A DNA stretch of 64,000 nt from Anaerolinea sp. Its GTDB lineage: Bacteria > Chloroflexota > Dehalococcoidia > Tepidiformales > Tepidiformaceae. A program made the translations under genes and the position numbers. The notes under the pieces are model-generated. The model searched no databases, was not told the DNA's origin, and worked only from the letters and a program-made list of their open reading frames with translations. The stretch is taken from NCBI GenBank assembly GCA_013822275.1, contig PNKC01000001.1:1-64000 (forward strand), read 5' to 3'. Of this stretch, positions 25,048-35,888 are shown piece after piece. Position 1 is the stretch's first letter. Each line of letters starts with the position of its first letter.

Positions 25048-25926
25048 ATGGCAACGATCCGCCAGCTCAAGCGCCGCATCACCAGCGTGAAGAACACCGC
25101 GAAGATTACGAACGCGCTTCAGCTCGTGGCTGCATCGAAGATGCGCCGCGCCCAGGACCGCGCGCTCCAGGCGCGGCCGTACGCGGAAAAGCTTCGCATC
25201 GTCCTCGCCGGCCTGGCGACCAGGGAGGGCGGCGACAACAGCGCGGTCCATCCCCTGCTCGTTTCGCGGCCGGTCAAGACCGTCGCGATGCTGCACGTGA
25301 CGCCGGACCGGGGGCTTTGCGGCGGCCTGAACTCCAACATGAACCGCAGCGCGGGTACGTTCGTGGCCATGCAGCACGAGCCGGTCTCGGTGGTGGCGGT
25401 CGGCAAAAAGGGGCGCGACTTCTTCATCCGGGCCCACACGCACGTCACGGCGGAGTTCACGGACCTGGGCGATTACCCGACGCAGTCGGACACGCTTGGG
25501 ATCTCGCGGGTGATCATGGATGACTACCTGCACGGTGTCGTGGACCGCGTGTACATCAGCTTCCCGGAGCTCGTTTCGACGGCGAACCAGCGGCCGACGA
25601 TCCGGCAGCTCCTGCCGATTGAGCCGCCACAAATGGACAGTGCCGACGCCGCCGCGGAGTTCCGCCAGGGGTATATCTTCGAACCGTCACCGGACATCGT
25701 GCTCGCGAGGCTGCTGCCGCGGTACATTGAGATGCAGATCTACGAAGCGATCTTGCAGAATGCGGCCAGCTTCCAGTCCGCACAGATGGTCGCGATGAAG
25801 AACGCGACGGACAGCGCGAGGGACATCACGCGGGAACTGACGCTGACCTACAACAAGGCGCGCCAGGAACAGATTACGAAAGAACTACTCGACATCGTCG
25901 GCGGCGCGGCCGCCCTGGAGGACTAG
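25048..25926 (+). CDS. atpG: ATP synthase F1 subunit gamma
   Basis: This 292-aa central shaft protein has the conserved N-terminal coiled-coil start (IRQLKRRITSVKNTAKITNALQLVAASKMRRAQ in outline), DRGLCGGLNSN in the middle, and the C-terminal helix ending with RQEQITKELLDIVGGAAAL. It rotates inside the alpha3-beta3 head. Its stop is 2 nt before the start of a HAD phosphatase gene, where atpD would normally follow. Confidence 0.96.
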   Translation: MATIRQLKRRITSVKNTAKITNALQLVAASKMRRAQDRALQARPYAEKLRIVLAGLATREGGDNSAVHPLLVSRPVKTVAMLHVTPDRGLCGGLNSNMNRSAGTFVAMQHEPVSVVAVGKKGRDFFIRAHTHVTAEFTDLGDYPTQSDTLGISRVIMDDYLHGVVDRVYISFPELVSTANQRPTIRQLLPIEPPQMDSADAAAEFRQGYIFEPSPDIVLARLLPRYIEMQIYEAILQNAASFQSAQMVAMKNATDSARDITRELTLTYNKARQEQITKELLDIVGGAAALED

Positions 25927-25927
25927 G

Positions 25928-26577
25928 TTGGCTCGCTTTGCAGCAGTGATCTTCGACATGGACGGCGTCCTGGTGGACGGCGAGCCGCTGCATTTCCGGG
26001 CCGTCAACGAACTCCTGGCGACGGAAGGCAAAGCCATTTCCCTGGACGACTACAAGCCGTACATGGGCACGAAAACCGGTTGGGCGGACATGATCCGCGA
26101 CTACGGCCTTTCGAAGCCACGTGAGCACTATTCCGAGATCTACCGGGAGATGATCCTGCAGAGCTACCGCGCGAACAGCGAGCCCCTGCCCGGCGCGGTG
26201 GAACTGGTTAGCGCCCTCAACCGGGCAGGGATGCGTCTTGGCCTCGCTTCGTCGTCCATCCTGCCGTGGGTTGAAGCCTGTTTGCAGCGCATCGGTCTGG
26301 GTGATGCCTTCGCGAGCGTGACGACCGGGACGGACGTTGAGCAGGGTAAGCCGGCGCCGGACATCTATCTGCTGGCGGCCGGGCGGCTCGGTGTTGACCC
26401 CACCCGCTGCCTGGCGTTCGAAGACGCCCCGGCGGGCATCCTCAGCGCGAAAGCAGCGGGGATGGAGTGCTGGGCGGTGCGCACGGAATACACTCGCGGC
26501 CTGGCGCTGCCGGACCCCCACCGCGAATTTGAGAGCCTCACTGAAGTCGTCCTGGACGAGATTGTGCGGGCGGCGGC

Positions 26578-26581
<4 letters not shown>
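25928..26581 (+). CDS. HAD superfamily phosphatase, beta-phosphoglucomutase-like
   Basis: This 217-aa HAD hydrolase has the nucleophile motif FDMDGVLVDGEP (catalytic Asp with general acid two residues later). It has the cap domain, motif II in LGLASSS, the conserved Lys in GKPAPDIY, and motif IV AFEDAPAGILSAKAAGM. Relatives are sugar-phosphate phosphatases or mutases; substrate is unknown. It starts with TTG, 6 nt after GGAGG, and overlaps the next gene (ATGA). Its place between atpG and atpD is unusual and implies co-expression with the ATP synthase. Confidence 0.9.
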
Positions 26582-28769
<2,188 letters not shown>

Positions 28770-28773
28770 TCCC

Positions 28774-29214
28774 ATGCCGCTGACGGTTGAAATCGTCACG
28801 GCGGACCGCGTCGTCCGCGTTGAGCAGGGCGTCGATGTCCTCATCGCGCCCGGCAGCGAAGGCCAACTGGCCATCCTGCCGAAGCACGCGGCGCTCATGA
28901 CGACGCTCGACTACGGCGAGCTCGTCTTCAGGCGGGGCCAGGTCGAGGAGTCGTTCGCGATCACCGGCGGCTTCATGGAAGTGCGCAAGGACCGGGTGAC
29001 GATCCTGGCGGACCAGGCCGAAGCGGCGGAAGAGATCGACCTTGCCCGCGCCGAAGCGGCCCGTGCCCGTGCCGAGGAGCGCATCAAGCGGGGCCGCGAG
29101 CAGAACGCCCGCGACGTGGATATGGCCCGCGCCCAGGCGGCGCTTCAGCGTTCGCTGCTCCGGCTCAGGGTGGTCCAGCGCCGCCGCCGGACGGATGGCC
29201 GCCCGCGGATGTAG
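28774..29214 (+). CDS. atpC: ATP synthase F1 subunit epsilon
   Basis: This 146-aa subunit inhibits and couples the motor at the base of the gamma shaft. The N-terminal beta sandwich includes PGSEGQLAILPKHAALMTTLDYGEL and AITGGFMEVRKDRVTILAD. The C-terminal helical arm is long and Arg/Ala-rich. It lies 4 nt after atpD and is the last gene of the operon, followed directly by a candidate terminator hairpin. Confidence 0.95.
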   Translation: MPLTVEIVTADRVVRVEQGVDVLIAPGSEGQLAILPKHAALMTTLDYGELVFRRGQVEESFAITGGFMEVRKDRVTILADQAEAAEEIDLARAEAARARAEERIKRGREQNARDVDMARAQAALQRSLLRLRVVQRRRRTDGRPRM

Positions 29215-29217
29215 GGG

Positions 29218-29240
29218 GGCCGGCAGAGGCACGGCCTTTT
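29218..29240 (+). terminator. Candidate terminator after the atp operon
   Basis: GGCCG (29218-29222) and CGGCC (29232-29236) can pair, followed by TTTT. The stem is only 5 bp, but the position is 4 nt after the atpC stop and before a convergent gene. Confidence 0.4.
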
Positions 29241-29242
29241 CC

Positions 29243-29596
29243 TCAGGGCCCCGCCGACATTGAATCGGTAGGCCCGCCTTGCTCCGCGTCCGCTAAGCCG
29301 AAGCTGACCAGGATTGCCAACCACTCCTCGCCGAGGGCGTTCTGGCGAGCCCAGCCCTCCGATTCCGGGTAGGTCTCCCGAACGCGGTCCAGAGTTTGGA
29401 GCATCCGTTGGTGCAGCGCCTGCATTTCGGGTGGCGGGCGGACTTCCCCCAACGCAGCGCGGAGCCGAGCGGCCATTGCGCGGCCTGAGGCGGCGATTTC
29501 CGCGATCGGCGGTGGGGCGTTCGCCGCTTCCACCGACAGCATTCGCCACACTGTGGCCCGGTACGCTTCCGCCGCTGTTCCCGGGTCGTCAGCCAT
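29243..29596 (-). CDS. Hypothetical protein, helical
   Basis: About 117 residues, mostly predicted helix, Ala-rich with many charged residues, including a segment HQRMLQTLDRVRETYPESEGWARQNALGEEWLAILV. I recognise no family. Two ATGs lie close together (29602 and 29596). The second is 8 nt from a TAGGAT hexamer, which would suit a leaderless start. The gene is convergent with atpC and its start faces the membrane-protein gene at 29765. Confidence 0.5.
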   Translation of the reverse strand: MADDPGTAAEAYRATVWRMLSVEAANAPPPIAEIAASGRAMAARLRAALGEVRPPPEMQALHQRMLQTLDRVRETYPESEGWARQNALGEEWLAILVSFGLADAEQGGPTDSMSAGP

Positions 29597-29750
29597 CGCC
29601 ATTCATCCTAAACACGCGGCTCGCCATGGAGGACAGCTCCGCGAGACATGGTCCTCCCCCGGGGGGCGAAAGTTACCGGGCGGACGGGGGACTGGCAAGC
29701 GGATCGGTGCTGGGGCGCTGAAGTGGCCACGGAGCCAGGCGCTGGCGAAG

Positions 29751-29756
29751 TACGAT
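29751..29756 (+). promoter_or_regulatory. Candidate -10 element for a small membrane protein gene
   Basis: TACGAT ends 8 nt before the ATG at 29765. No Shine-Dalgarno is present. A weaker match to the leaderless pattern. Confidence 0.3.
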
Positions 29757-29764
29757 GTGGGCGG

Positions 29765-30169
29765 ATGTGGAAGGCCTGGTGTGGGCTCGCTGGTCTTGTT
29801 GCCGCGCTGGCGGTCGCGGTCGCGGCGTTCGCGATCCCGTGGCTGATGTTCCCGGACGCCGAGCACGATGTTGATGCCGCGACGGTGCGGTACACCAAAG
29901 GCCAGGCGCGCCTATGGTCGTCAATCCCGCCCCTGAGGCTCCAGATCACGGCCATCGAGCCAGCGACTGCGCCGTATTCGCCAGCGGCCACGGCAACCCT
30001 GAAATGGCGCACGATTTTCGGCGTGCGGTGGGGCACGACGGTCATCGAATCCGGCCAATCCCGGCAAGAGTGGAATGAGGCGGCTGGCATGCGGGTGTGG
30101 GCAGCGTTCATCGCTGCCGAGATTGGGCTGTTGGTGTGGGCTGGGTGGTGCTTCTGGACGAGCCCGTAG
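29765..30169 (+). CDS. Two-helix membrane protein of unknown function
   Basis: This 134-aa protein has an N-terminal membrane helix (about residues 5-27, GLAGLVAALAVAVAAFAIPWL) and a C-terminal helix (about 112-131, VWAAFIAAEIGLLVWAGWCFW). Between them is a soluble loop of about 80 residues that would lie outside the membrane if the N-terminus is inside. No known family. It ends at a bidirectional hairpin shared with the convergent methyltransferase gene. Confidence 0.5.
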   Translation: MWKAWCGLAGLVAALAVAVAAFAIPWLMFPDAEHDVDAATVRYTKGQARLWSSIPPLRLQITAIEPATAPYSPAATATLKWRTIFGVRWGTTVIESGQSRQEWNEAAGMRVWAAFIAAEIGLLVWAGWCFWTSP

Positions 30170-30224
30170 TACACAGCTGTGAAACCGGCGTTCGTTGGTC
30201 CGGCCCTGCGCCCTCACCCCCCGA

Positions 30225-30264
30225 CCCCCTCCCCTCCTTCCGCGGAAGGACGACGGGGAGGGGG
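30225..30264. terminator. Bidirectional hairpin between convergent genes
   Basis: A long G/C-rich inverted repeat centred on CCTTCCGCGGAAGG is flanked by C-runs on the left and G-runs on the right. It lies between the ends of genes at 30169 and 30311. The core palindrome CCTTCCGCGGAAGG recurs near 50360, so it may belong to a dispersed intergenic repeat family. Confidence 0.6.
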
Positions 30265-30310
30265 AGCGGACCACCATTGGCAGATCCAGCATCAAGCGCC
30301 GAGCGTCCTG

Positions 30311-30940
30311 CTACGCGCGCCGGCGGCCGACCACCACGTACATTGGGTCGGAGCCGGGGCCGGGGCTGATGTTGAACGCGTCCGGATGCTCGAAGGCACC
30401 GCTGAGGCGGAAGTAGAGGCCAATCAGGTCCGCGTGTTCGCGGTCGCCGAGCGCGCGCCAGACGGCCACTGCTTTGGTCGGAAACAGCCGGTTGGAGTAG
30501 GCGACAGCGAATGGCGCGCCGGGCTTCAACACGCGGCCAACCTCGGCGAACACTTCCACCGGCTTCGTCAGGTACTGGACGGAGACTGAGACGATGGCCG
30601 CATCGAATACGCCGTCATCAAACGGAAGCTCCGGTTCGAGATTGAGGTTGTGGACAACGCGAGAGGTGAGCAGCGGGTTCTGCTCCAACTCGTGGGCATT
30701 CATCCCCAGCCCCGTCAGTCCCACCAGTGCCAGCGTCTCCGGCAGGTGCGAGACCCAGCTCGACATCAGGTCCAGGACGTTGCTGCCGGGCTTGATAAGC
30801 TGCCCGTAGAACTTCGACAGCGCTCCGATCGCGGCGTCATCGATGTGCGTGACGAGGCGTGGCTCAACGTAGAAGGTGGAGTCGTCTGATTCGTCTTCGC
30901 GGGCGAAGTGCTCGGGCCGCAGCGGGTTCTCTTCGGTCAC
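30311..30940 (-). CDS. Class I SAM-dependent methyltransferase-like protein
   Basis: This 209-aa protein resembles methyltransferase type 11. VLDLMSSWVSHLPE occupies the motif I position, with Asp but without the usual GxGxG. FDAAIVSVSVQYLTKPVEVFAEVGRVLKPGAPFAVAYSN supplies motifs II and III. This SSWVSHLP variant occurs in a distinct subgroup of unknown substrate. The GTG at 30940 overlaps the stop of the monooxygenase gene (GTGA), so the two form a translationally coupled pair. An upstream in-frame extension lies inside that gene and is not used. Confidence 0.75.
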   Translation of the reverse strand: MTEENPLRPEHFAREDESDDSTFYVEPRLVTHIDDAAIGALSKFYGQLIKPGSNVLDLMSSWVSHLPETLALVGLTGLGMNAHELEQNPLLTSRVVHNLNLEPELPFDDGVFDAAIVSVSVQYLTKPVEVFAEVGRVLKPGAPFAVAYSNRLFPTKAVAVWRALGDREHADLIGLYFRLSGAFEHPDAFNISPGPGSDPMYVVVGRRRA

Positions 30941-31257
30941 GCGCCTGAAGCCGCGCCCGCTGTCTGCGTCAGGACGGCGTCGTAGAAGCGCGCACGGGGA
31001 TGAGGCGTGAGAATCCCCTCCGGCATCCGCCCGGCGTGCGCCTGCTTGAAGGATTCGGACTGCGTCCAGGCGATGAAGGCGGCGCGGGATTCCCAGACGG
31101 AGTGCGAGATGTAGTCGCCGGGGTCGTCGCCCTTGAGGAGGGCGAACTGGACGAAGCCGGGGTTCTGGTCGAGGTGGCTTTCGCGCGTGCGCCAAACCTC
31201 TTCGAACTCCGCCGCGCGGTCCGGGTTCACCTGGAACTGGTTCATGGCAATAAACAT
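30937..31257 (-). CDS. Antibiotic biosynthesis monooxygenase (ABM) domain protein, HmoA-like
   Basis: This 106-aa dimeric alpha+beta barrel protein starts MFIAMNQFQVNPDRAAEFE and contains the PGFVQFALLKGDD and SHSVWESRAAFIAWTQSE strands and helices usual for heme-degrading or quinol-oxidising ABM proteins. A His in AHAG could coordinate heme. The domain begins at the ATG at 31257; the frame upstream is not used because it overlaps serA. It is coupled to the methyltransferase gene by a 4-nt overlap. Confidence 0.8.
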   Translation of the reverse strand: MFIAMNQFQVNPDRAAEFEEVWRTRESHLDQNPGFVQFALLKGDDPGDYISHSVWESRAAFIAWTQSESFKQAHAGRMPEGILTPHPRARFYDAVLTQTAGAASGA

Positions 31258-31321
31258 CGGGTCCCCCACCGAGTTGATGGGGACAGCATACCGAAGTTGA
31301 GCGGGTCGTTGCGGAGTCGGG

Positions 31322-33100
31322 TTAGAAGGCCACCACGCGGACGTTGTAGATGCCGTCGATCGCTTCGATCTCGGCGATCTGCGCGTCGGTGGGGCACTCA
31401 TCGACGCCGATGAGCATGAGCGCCCGGGCCCGGCGTCCACGGCGGCCCACCTGCATGGAGCGGATGTTGATGTCGAAGCGGCCGAGGAGGGTGCCGATCT
31501 TGCCGATCATGCCCGGCCGGTCTTCGTTGTCGCAGGCGAGGAGGTAGGTCCCCGGTTCCGGCATCAGGTCCACGTCCAGGCCGTTGAGGATGACGACGTG
31601 CGGCTGGCCATGCTCCACCGTGCCGGCGACGGTCACTTCGGCTTCGCTGGTGCCAACTTTCACGTGGATCAGGTTGTGGAAGACTTCGTGCGAGGTGCGC
31701 TGGCGCTCTTCGATGTTCCAGCCGCGAGAGTGGGCGACGAGGCTGGCGTTGACGATGTTGACGTTCTCTTCGCTGATCGGCTTCATCAGGCCGCGGATGA
31801 CGGATGCCTTGAGCGGGGTGACGTCGAAGTCGGCGATCTCCCCGAAGTAGTCGATTTCGATGGAGGTGAGCTTGCCGGTGACGAGCTGGGTGGCGACGCT
31901 GCCGATGGTTTCGGCGACGGCCATGTAAGGGCCAACGACTTTGAGCGTTTCGGGCGCAAGCATGGGGGCGTTGACGGCATAACGGGCGGGCTTGCCGGCG
32001 AAGATCTCGACGATCTGCTCGGCCACGTCCAGGGCGACGCGCTCCTGGGCTTCCGCGGTGGAGGCGCCCAGGTGGGGGGTGATGATGATCCGCGGGTCGT
32101 GGAGAAGCGGGTTTTCTCCCGGTGGTTCGGCGGTGAAGACATCGACCGCGGCCCCGGCCACTTTGCCGGACTTCACCGCCTCGGCGAGCGCGGCTTCATC
32201 GATGATGCCGCCGCGGGCGACGTTGACGAGGCGCACGCCGTCCTTCATCCGGGCGATCTGCTCGGCGCCGATCATCCCATTCGTGGCTGCTGTCAGGGGC
32301 GGGTGCACGGTGATGAAGTCGGAGAGCATGATGAGTTGCTCGAAATCGACCGATTCCACGCCCATGGCTTTCGCGCGCTCGGCGGGGACGAAGGGGTCGG
32401 CGGCGAGGACGCGCATCTCCATCGCGACGGCGCGGCGAGCGACTTCGGAGCCGATCTTGCCGAGGCCGACGATGCCCAGCGTCTTGCCGCGGATCTCGGT
32501 GCCGATGTAGGTCTTGCGGTCCCATTTGCCTGCGCGCATCGAGGCGTCGGCCTGGGGGAGGTGGCGGGCAAGGGCCATGAGGAGGGCGACGGTGTGCTCG
32601 GCCGCGGCGATGGTATTCCCCTGGGGCGCGTTCACGACGATGATGCCGCGTTCGGTGGCGGCCGGGATATCGATGTTGTCCACGCCAACGCCGGCCCGGC
32701 CGATGACCACCATCTTGTTGGCGGCTTCAATGACGGCGCGGGTGACCTTCGTTTCGCTGCGGACGACGAGGGCGTCGTAGTTGCCGATCATCTCGATAAG
32801 GGAGTCGGCGGGCTGGCCCGTCTTGACGTCCACGTCGCCGGCGGCGCGAAGCAACTCGATGCCCTCGGGGGCGATGGGGTCGGCGATGAGGATGCGCGGG
32901 CGGGCAGTCTCAGGCATGGCGGGGGCGTTCTCCTTTAGGGTGACGAGCGCGAGTTCGACGGCCGCGGGGATGCGGACTTTGCCGGATTCCCAGCGGCTGA
33001 TCGTGCCCTGGTCCACGCCCAGGGCAGCGGCGATTGCCGATTGGGAGAGGCCCAGGTTCGAGCGGGTAGTGATAAACTCGGCGGCTTCCATGCCATGCAT
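31322..33100 (-). CDS. serA: D-3-phosphoglycerate dehydrogenase with N-terminal XRE helix-turn-helix domain
   Basis: This open frame encodes 592 aa. Residues 1-60 form an XRE-type helix-turn-helix (LGLSQSAIAAALGVDQGTISRWESGK). From residue 62 (MPETARPRILIAD) it is a full SerA: substrate and Rossmann domains (GIVGLGKIGSEVA), catalytic Arg in NVARGGIIDE, Glu in VFTAEPP, His in TPHLGAST, an intervening domain, and a C-terminal ACT domain (DRPGMIGKIGTLLG). It oxidises 3-phosphoglycerate in serine synthesis. AAGGAG lies 12 nt before codon 62, so SerA alone may also be made. A TGCAT-rich palindromic site lies upstream of the first ATG. Confidence 0.93.
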   Translation of the reverse strand: MHGMEAAEFITTRSNLGLSQSAIAAALGVDQGTISRWESGKVRIPAAVELALVTLKENAPAMPETARPRILIADPIAPEGIELLRAAGDVDVKTGQPADSLIEMIGNYDALVVRSETKVTRAVIEAANKMVVIGRAGVGVDNIDIPAATERGIIVVNAPQGNTIAAAEHTVALLMALARHLPQADASMRAGKWDRKTYIGTEIRGKTLGIVGLGKIGSEVARRAVAMEMRVLAADPFVPAERAKAMGVESVDFEQLIMLSDFITVHPPLTAATNGMIGAEQIARMKDGVRLVNVARGGIIDEAALAEAVKSGKVAGAAVDVFTAEPPGENPLLHDPRIIITPHLGASTAEAQERVALDVAEQIVEIFAGKPARYAVNAPMLAPETLKVVGPYMAVAETIGSVATQLVTGKLTSIEIDYFGEIADFDVTPLKASVIRGLMKPISEENVNIVNASLVAHSRGWNIEERQRTSHEVFHNLIHVKVGTSEAEVTVAGTVEHGQPHVVILNGLDVDLMPEPGTYLLACDNEDRPGMIGKIGTLLGRFDINIRSMQVGRRGRRARALMLIGVDECPTDAQIAEIEAIDGIYNVRVVAF

Positions 33101-33117
33101 TCTGCATTACGAGCATG

Positions 33118-33134
33118 TTGCATGCAATTTGCAT
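33118..33134. promoter_or_regulatory. Overlapping palindromes, candidate operator for the XRE-SerA gene
   Basis: TTGCATGCAA (33118-33127) and ATGCAATTTGCAT (33122-33134) are both perfect palindromes and overlap, starting 18 nt upstream of the ATG at 33100. More TGCAT units lie between them and the start codon. An XRE domain typically binds such dyads, so autoregulation is plausible. Confidence 0.5.
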
Positions 33135-33163
33135 AGCGCGTGGGGCGGCGCGAAAGAGCACAT

Positions 33164-33186
33164 GCCCGCCGCGTGGGACGGCGGGC
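33164..33186 (-). terminator. Hairpin between the aminotransferase and serA genes
   Basis: GCCCGCCG (33164-33171) and CGGCGGGC (33179-33186) form a perfect 8-bp stem with a 7-nt loop. It lies after the aminotransferase stop at 33213 and before the serA promoter. No clear T-tract follows. Confidence 0.45.
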
Positions 33187-33212
33187 GTAGCAGCGCTTCT
33201 GGGCCAATGAGC

Positions 33213-34301
33213 TTAGACGGCGGCCTTCTGCTCCGCCATCAGCTTCTCGACGACGTCGATGGCCTCTTTGACGTCCTGCTGGGAGACGAAGCCGAGGTGC
33301 CCGATGCGGAAGATCTTGCCATCGAGCTTGCCCTGGCCACCGCCGATGACGACACCGTGCTCTTCGCGCGCCTTCTTGCTGATCGCTTTGCCATCGACGC
33401 CTTCCGGCCACCAAACGGCGGTGACGGTGTTCGAGGCGAACTTCGGGTCCACCGGCACGAGCTTCAGGCCGAGCGACGTGACCCGGCCGCGGGTGTAGTC
33501 CGCGATCGCCTCATGGCGAGTGAATATGCCTTCCAGGCCTTCGGCGCGCATCAGTTCGAAGGCTTTGTCCATCTGGTAGTAGACGGACATGGCGGGTGTC
33601 CAGGGGTTCTGCAGCTTTTCCAGGGAATCGCGCGTCTTTACGGCGTCGAAGTAGAAGCGGGGCATTTTCGCCTCGGCGTTTGCCGCCCAGGCGCGTTCGC
33701 TCATGTAGAGAAACGCCAGGCCCGGCGGGACCATCCAGCCCTTCTGCGAGCCGCTGACGACGACATCCAGCTCCCAGCGCTCCACGGGGCAGGGGATTGA
33801 ACTCATGCTGCTGACCGCATCGACGATGATCAGCCGGTCGCGGGCGCGCACTTCCCTGGCGATCGCTTGGAGGGGGTTCGTGACGCCGGTCGAGGTTTCG
33901 TTGTGGGTGACGAGGACGGCCTTCAGGGACTTGTCCTCGTCCAGCATTTTGGCGATGACGGCCGGATCGGCGGCTTCGCCCCATTCGAGGGCGTAGCTGG
34001 TGACTTCGGCGCCGTAGGCCTTCGCGATGCTCTTGAGGCGTTCTCCGAAGGAGCCGATGGAGACGGAGAGCACCCTGTCGCCGGGGCTGAGGGTGTTGAC
34101 GATGGCCGCTTCCAGGCCGCCGGTGCCGGACGTGGTGATCGAAAGGACATCGGCGGAGCTGCCGAAGACCCAGTTCAGGCCGTCCGTGACGCGGCGGAGG
34201 ATCTGGGCGAATTCCGGGCCCCGGTGGTTCATCATCTGGCGTGCGCCAGCGGCAAGGACCTCGTCCGGGCAGGGCGTTGGTCCGGGGATGCGCAGATTCA
34301 A
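33213..34301 (-). CDS. Class V aminotransferase (serine/phosphoserine-pyruvate or alanine-glyoxylate type)
   Basis: This 362-aa PLP enzyme of the serine-pyruvate/alanine-glyoxylate group has IPGPTPCPDEV at the N-terminus, a TSGTGGLEAA cofactor loop, DAVSSMSS with the pyridine-contacting Asp, and the PLP lysine K187 in SGSQKGWMVPPG. Placed next to serA and on the same strand, it probably acts as the phosphoserine aminotransferase of serine synthesis, as known for this family in several bacteria and archaea lacking SerC. Glyoxylate transamination is the alternative. The start is TTG, with GGAG 7 nt upstream. Confidence 0.88.
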   Translation of the reverse strand: MNLRIPGPTPCPDEVLAAGARQMMNHRGPEFAQILRRVTDGLNWVFGSSADVLSITTSGTGGLEAAIVNTLSPGDRVLSVSIGSFGERLKSIAKAYGAEVTSYALEWGEAADPAVIAKMLDEDKSLKAVLVTHNETSTGVTNPLQAIAREVRARDRLIIVDAVSSMSSIPCPVERWELDVVVSGSQKGWMVPPGLAFLYMSERAWAANAEAKMPRFYFDAVKTRDSLEKLQNPWTPAMSVYYQMDKAFELMRAEGLEGIFTRHEAIADYTRGRVTSLGLKLVPVDPKFASNTVTAVWWPEGVDGKAISKKAREEHGVVIGGGQGKLDGKIFRIGHLGFVSQQDVKEAIDVVEKLMAEQKAAV

Positions 34302-34446
34302 GGGAGGACTCCAGTCGGTTGTGGTTTTATCGTCACGGGTAATCCGGGCGGGGTCAACCGGAGATGGGGCCGGTGGAGGCTGCCAAGGAACGTTCGATAG
34401 GTTTCGATCGGCGGGCCAATGTGGGGCGTGAGCAGCGCTGGCCAGC

Positions 34447-34452
34447 TACACT
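34447..34452 (+). promoter_or_regulatory. -10 element of a leaderless promoter (selA)
   Basis: TACACT ends 7 nt before the selA ATG at 34460; no Shine-Dalgarno is present. Confidence 0.45.
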
Positions 34453-34459
34453 CTCTGCC

Positions 34460-35821
34460 ATGGCCGACAACCGCCGCCAGGTCCCCTCGGTGGAGCGAGT
34501 CCTCGCCGGCTTGCGCGCCAACGGCCACGCCCAGCTGCCGGAGTCTCTCGCTACCGAGGCGGCGCGGACCGTGCTGGCACGCGTGCGGGCGAAGGCGGCC
34601 GGCGGCGGTGGGGTGCCTTCGTTGGAAGAACTCGTGGAGGCGGCGAGGGCAGAGGCGAGGGAGCGGGCCCGGCCTTCGTTGCGGCGGGTTATTAACGCGA
34701 CCGGCGTCATCCTCCAGACGAACCTTGGCCGGTCGCCGCTGAGTGAACGGGCGATCGGGGCGATGGTGGAGGCCGCCGCCGGCTACAGCAACCTGGAGTT
34801 CGACCTGGAGTCAGGGGTACGCGGCAGCCGTCATGACCACGTGCGCGCGATGATCCGGCGGGCGACCGGGGCCGAAGACGGGATGGTGGTGAACAACAAC
34901 GCGGCCGCGCTGTACATGGCCCTGCAGGTGTTTGCCAGGGGCCGCGAGGTGATCATCTCACGCGGGCAGGCGGTGGAGATCGGCGGCGGTTTCCGCATCC
35001 CGGATGTGCTTCGCCAGAGCGGCGCCATCCTGACAGAGGTTGGGACCACGAACCGGACGTATTCGCGCGACTATGAGGCGGCGTGGACAGACACCACGGC
35101 CGCGATCCTCCGCGTGCACACGTCCAACTTCAGGGTAACTGGGTTTACGGCGGAGGCGCCCCTGGCGGAGCTGGCGGCTGCCGCGCACCGCCTGGGCGGA
35201 CTGCTGATCGACGACATCGGCAGCGGCTGCCTGATCGACACGGTGCGCTACGGCATGGCACATGAGCCTACGGTGCAGGAGAGCCTCGCAGCAGGCGCGG
35301 ATCTCGTCCTGTTCAGTGGGGACAAACTGCTTGGCGGGCCGCAGTGCGGGATTATTGTGGGCCGCGCGGAACTGGTTGACCGGCTGCGGAGTCATCCCCT
35401 GGCGCGGGCCCTGCGAGTGGATAAGTTAACGATCGCGGCGCTGAACGCGACGCTGCGCGCTTATTGTGAGGGCACGGAGGCGACCGAAATCCCGGTCTGG
35501 CGCATGCTTGGCAGTGACCTGGCGGGGATCAAAAGGCGCGCCCGGAAGTGGGCGGCGGCGGCCGGTGAGTTTGGGGCGGCTATCCCGTCGCGGTCCATGG
35601 CGGGGGGTGGCTCGCTGCCCGGAGAAGGGGTCGCGACGTGGTGCGCGGCGGTTCGGGCGGCCCATCCGGAGGACATTGCAGCGGCGCTTCGCCGGTGCGA
35701 GCCGGCGATCGCCGGGCGCGTCGAGGATGGATGTTTCCTGCTCGACCCGCGCGCGGTCGAGCGGGAGGACGACGCTTACGTTGCGGCCAGGTTGCGTCAG
35801 GCGATCCATGGTGAGATATAG
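34460..35821 (+). CDS. selA: L-seryl-tRNA(Sec) selenium transferase
   Basis: This 453-aa PLP enzyme converts seryl-tRNA(Sec) to selenocysteinyl-tRNA(Sec) using selenophosphate. SelA hallmarks include RRVINATGVILQTNLGRSPLS near the N-terminus, GYSNLEFDLESGVRGSR, HTSNFRVTGF, and the PLP lysine in FSGDKLLGGPQCGIIVG. The length is typical. selB, selC and selD are not in this window, and no Sec-encoding TGA was recognised in the nearby molybdoenzymes. It lies divergent from the serine-synthesis genes. The ATG at 34460 is preferred over an upstream in-frame start because the domain begins there and a -10 box precedes it. Confidence 0.94.
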   Translation: MADNRRQVPSVERVLAGLRANGHAQLPESLATEAARTVLARVRAKAAGGGGVPSLEELVEAARAEARERARPSLRRVINATGVILQTNLGRSPLSERAIGAMVEAAAGYSNLEFDLESGVRGSRHDHVRAMIRRATGAEDGMVVNNNAAALYMALQVFARGREVIISRGQAVEIGGGFRIPDVLRQSGAILTEVGTTNRTYSRDYEAAWTDTTAAILRVHTSNFRVTGFTAEAPLAELAAAAHRLGGLLIDDIGSGCLIDTVRYGMAHEPTVQESLAAGADLVLFSGDKLLGGPQCGIIVGRAELVDRLRSHPLARALRVDKLTIAALNATLRAYCEGTEATEIPVWRMLGSDLAGIKRRARKWAAAAGEFGAAIPSRSMAGGGSLPGEGVATWCAAVRAAHPEDIAAALRRCEPAIAGRVEDGCFLLDPRAVEREDDAYVAARLRQAIHGEI

Positions 35822-35888
35822 GTGCAAGAAGGATCATCTATCGATTGATCCGATTGACCAGTCAGGGGAGCGGCCGTATATTCGGCGG

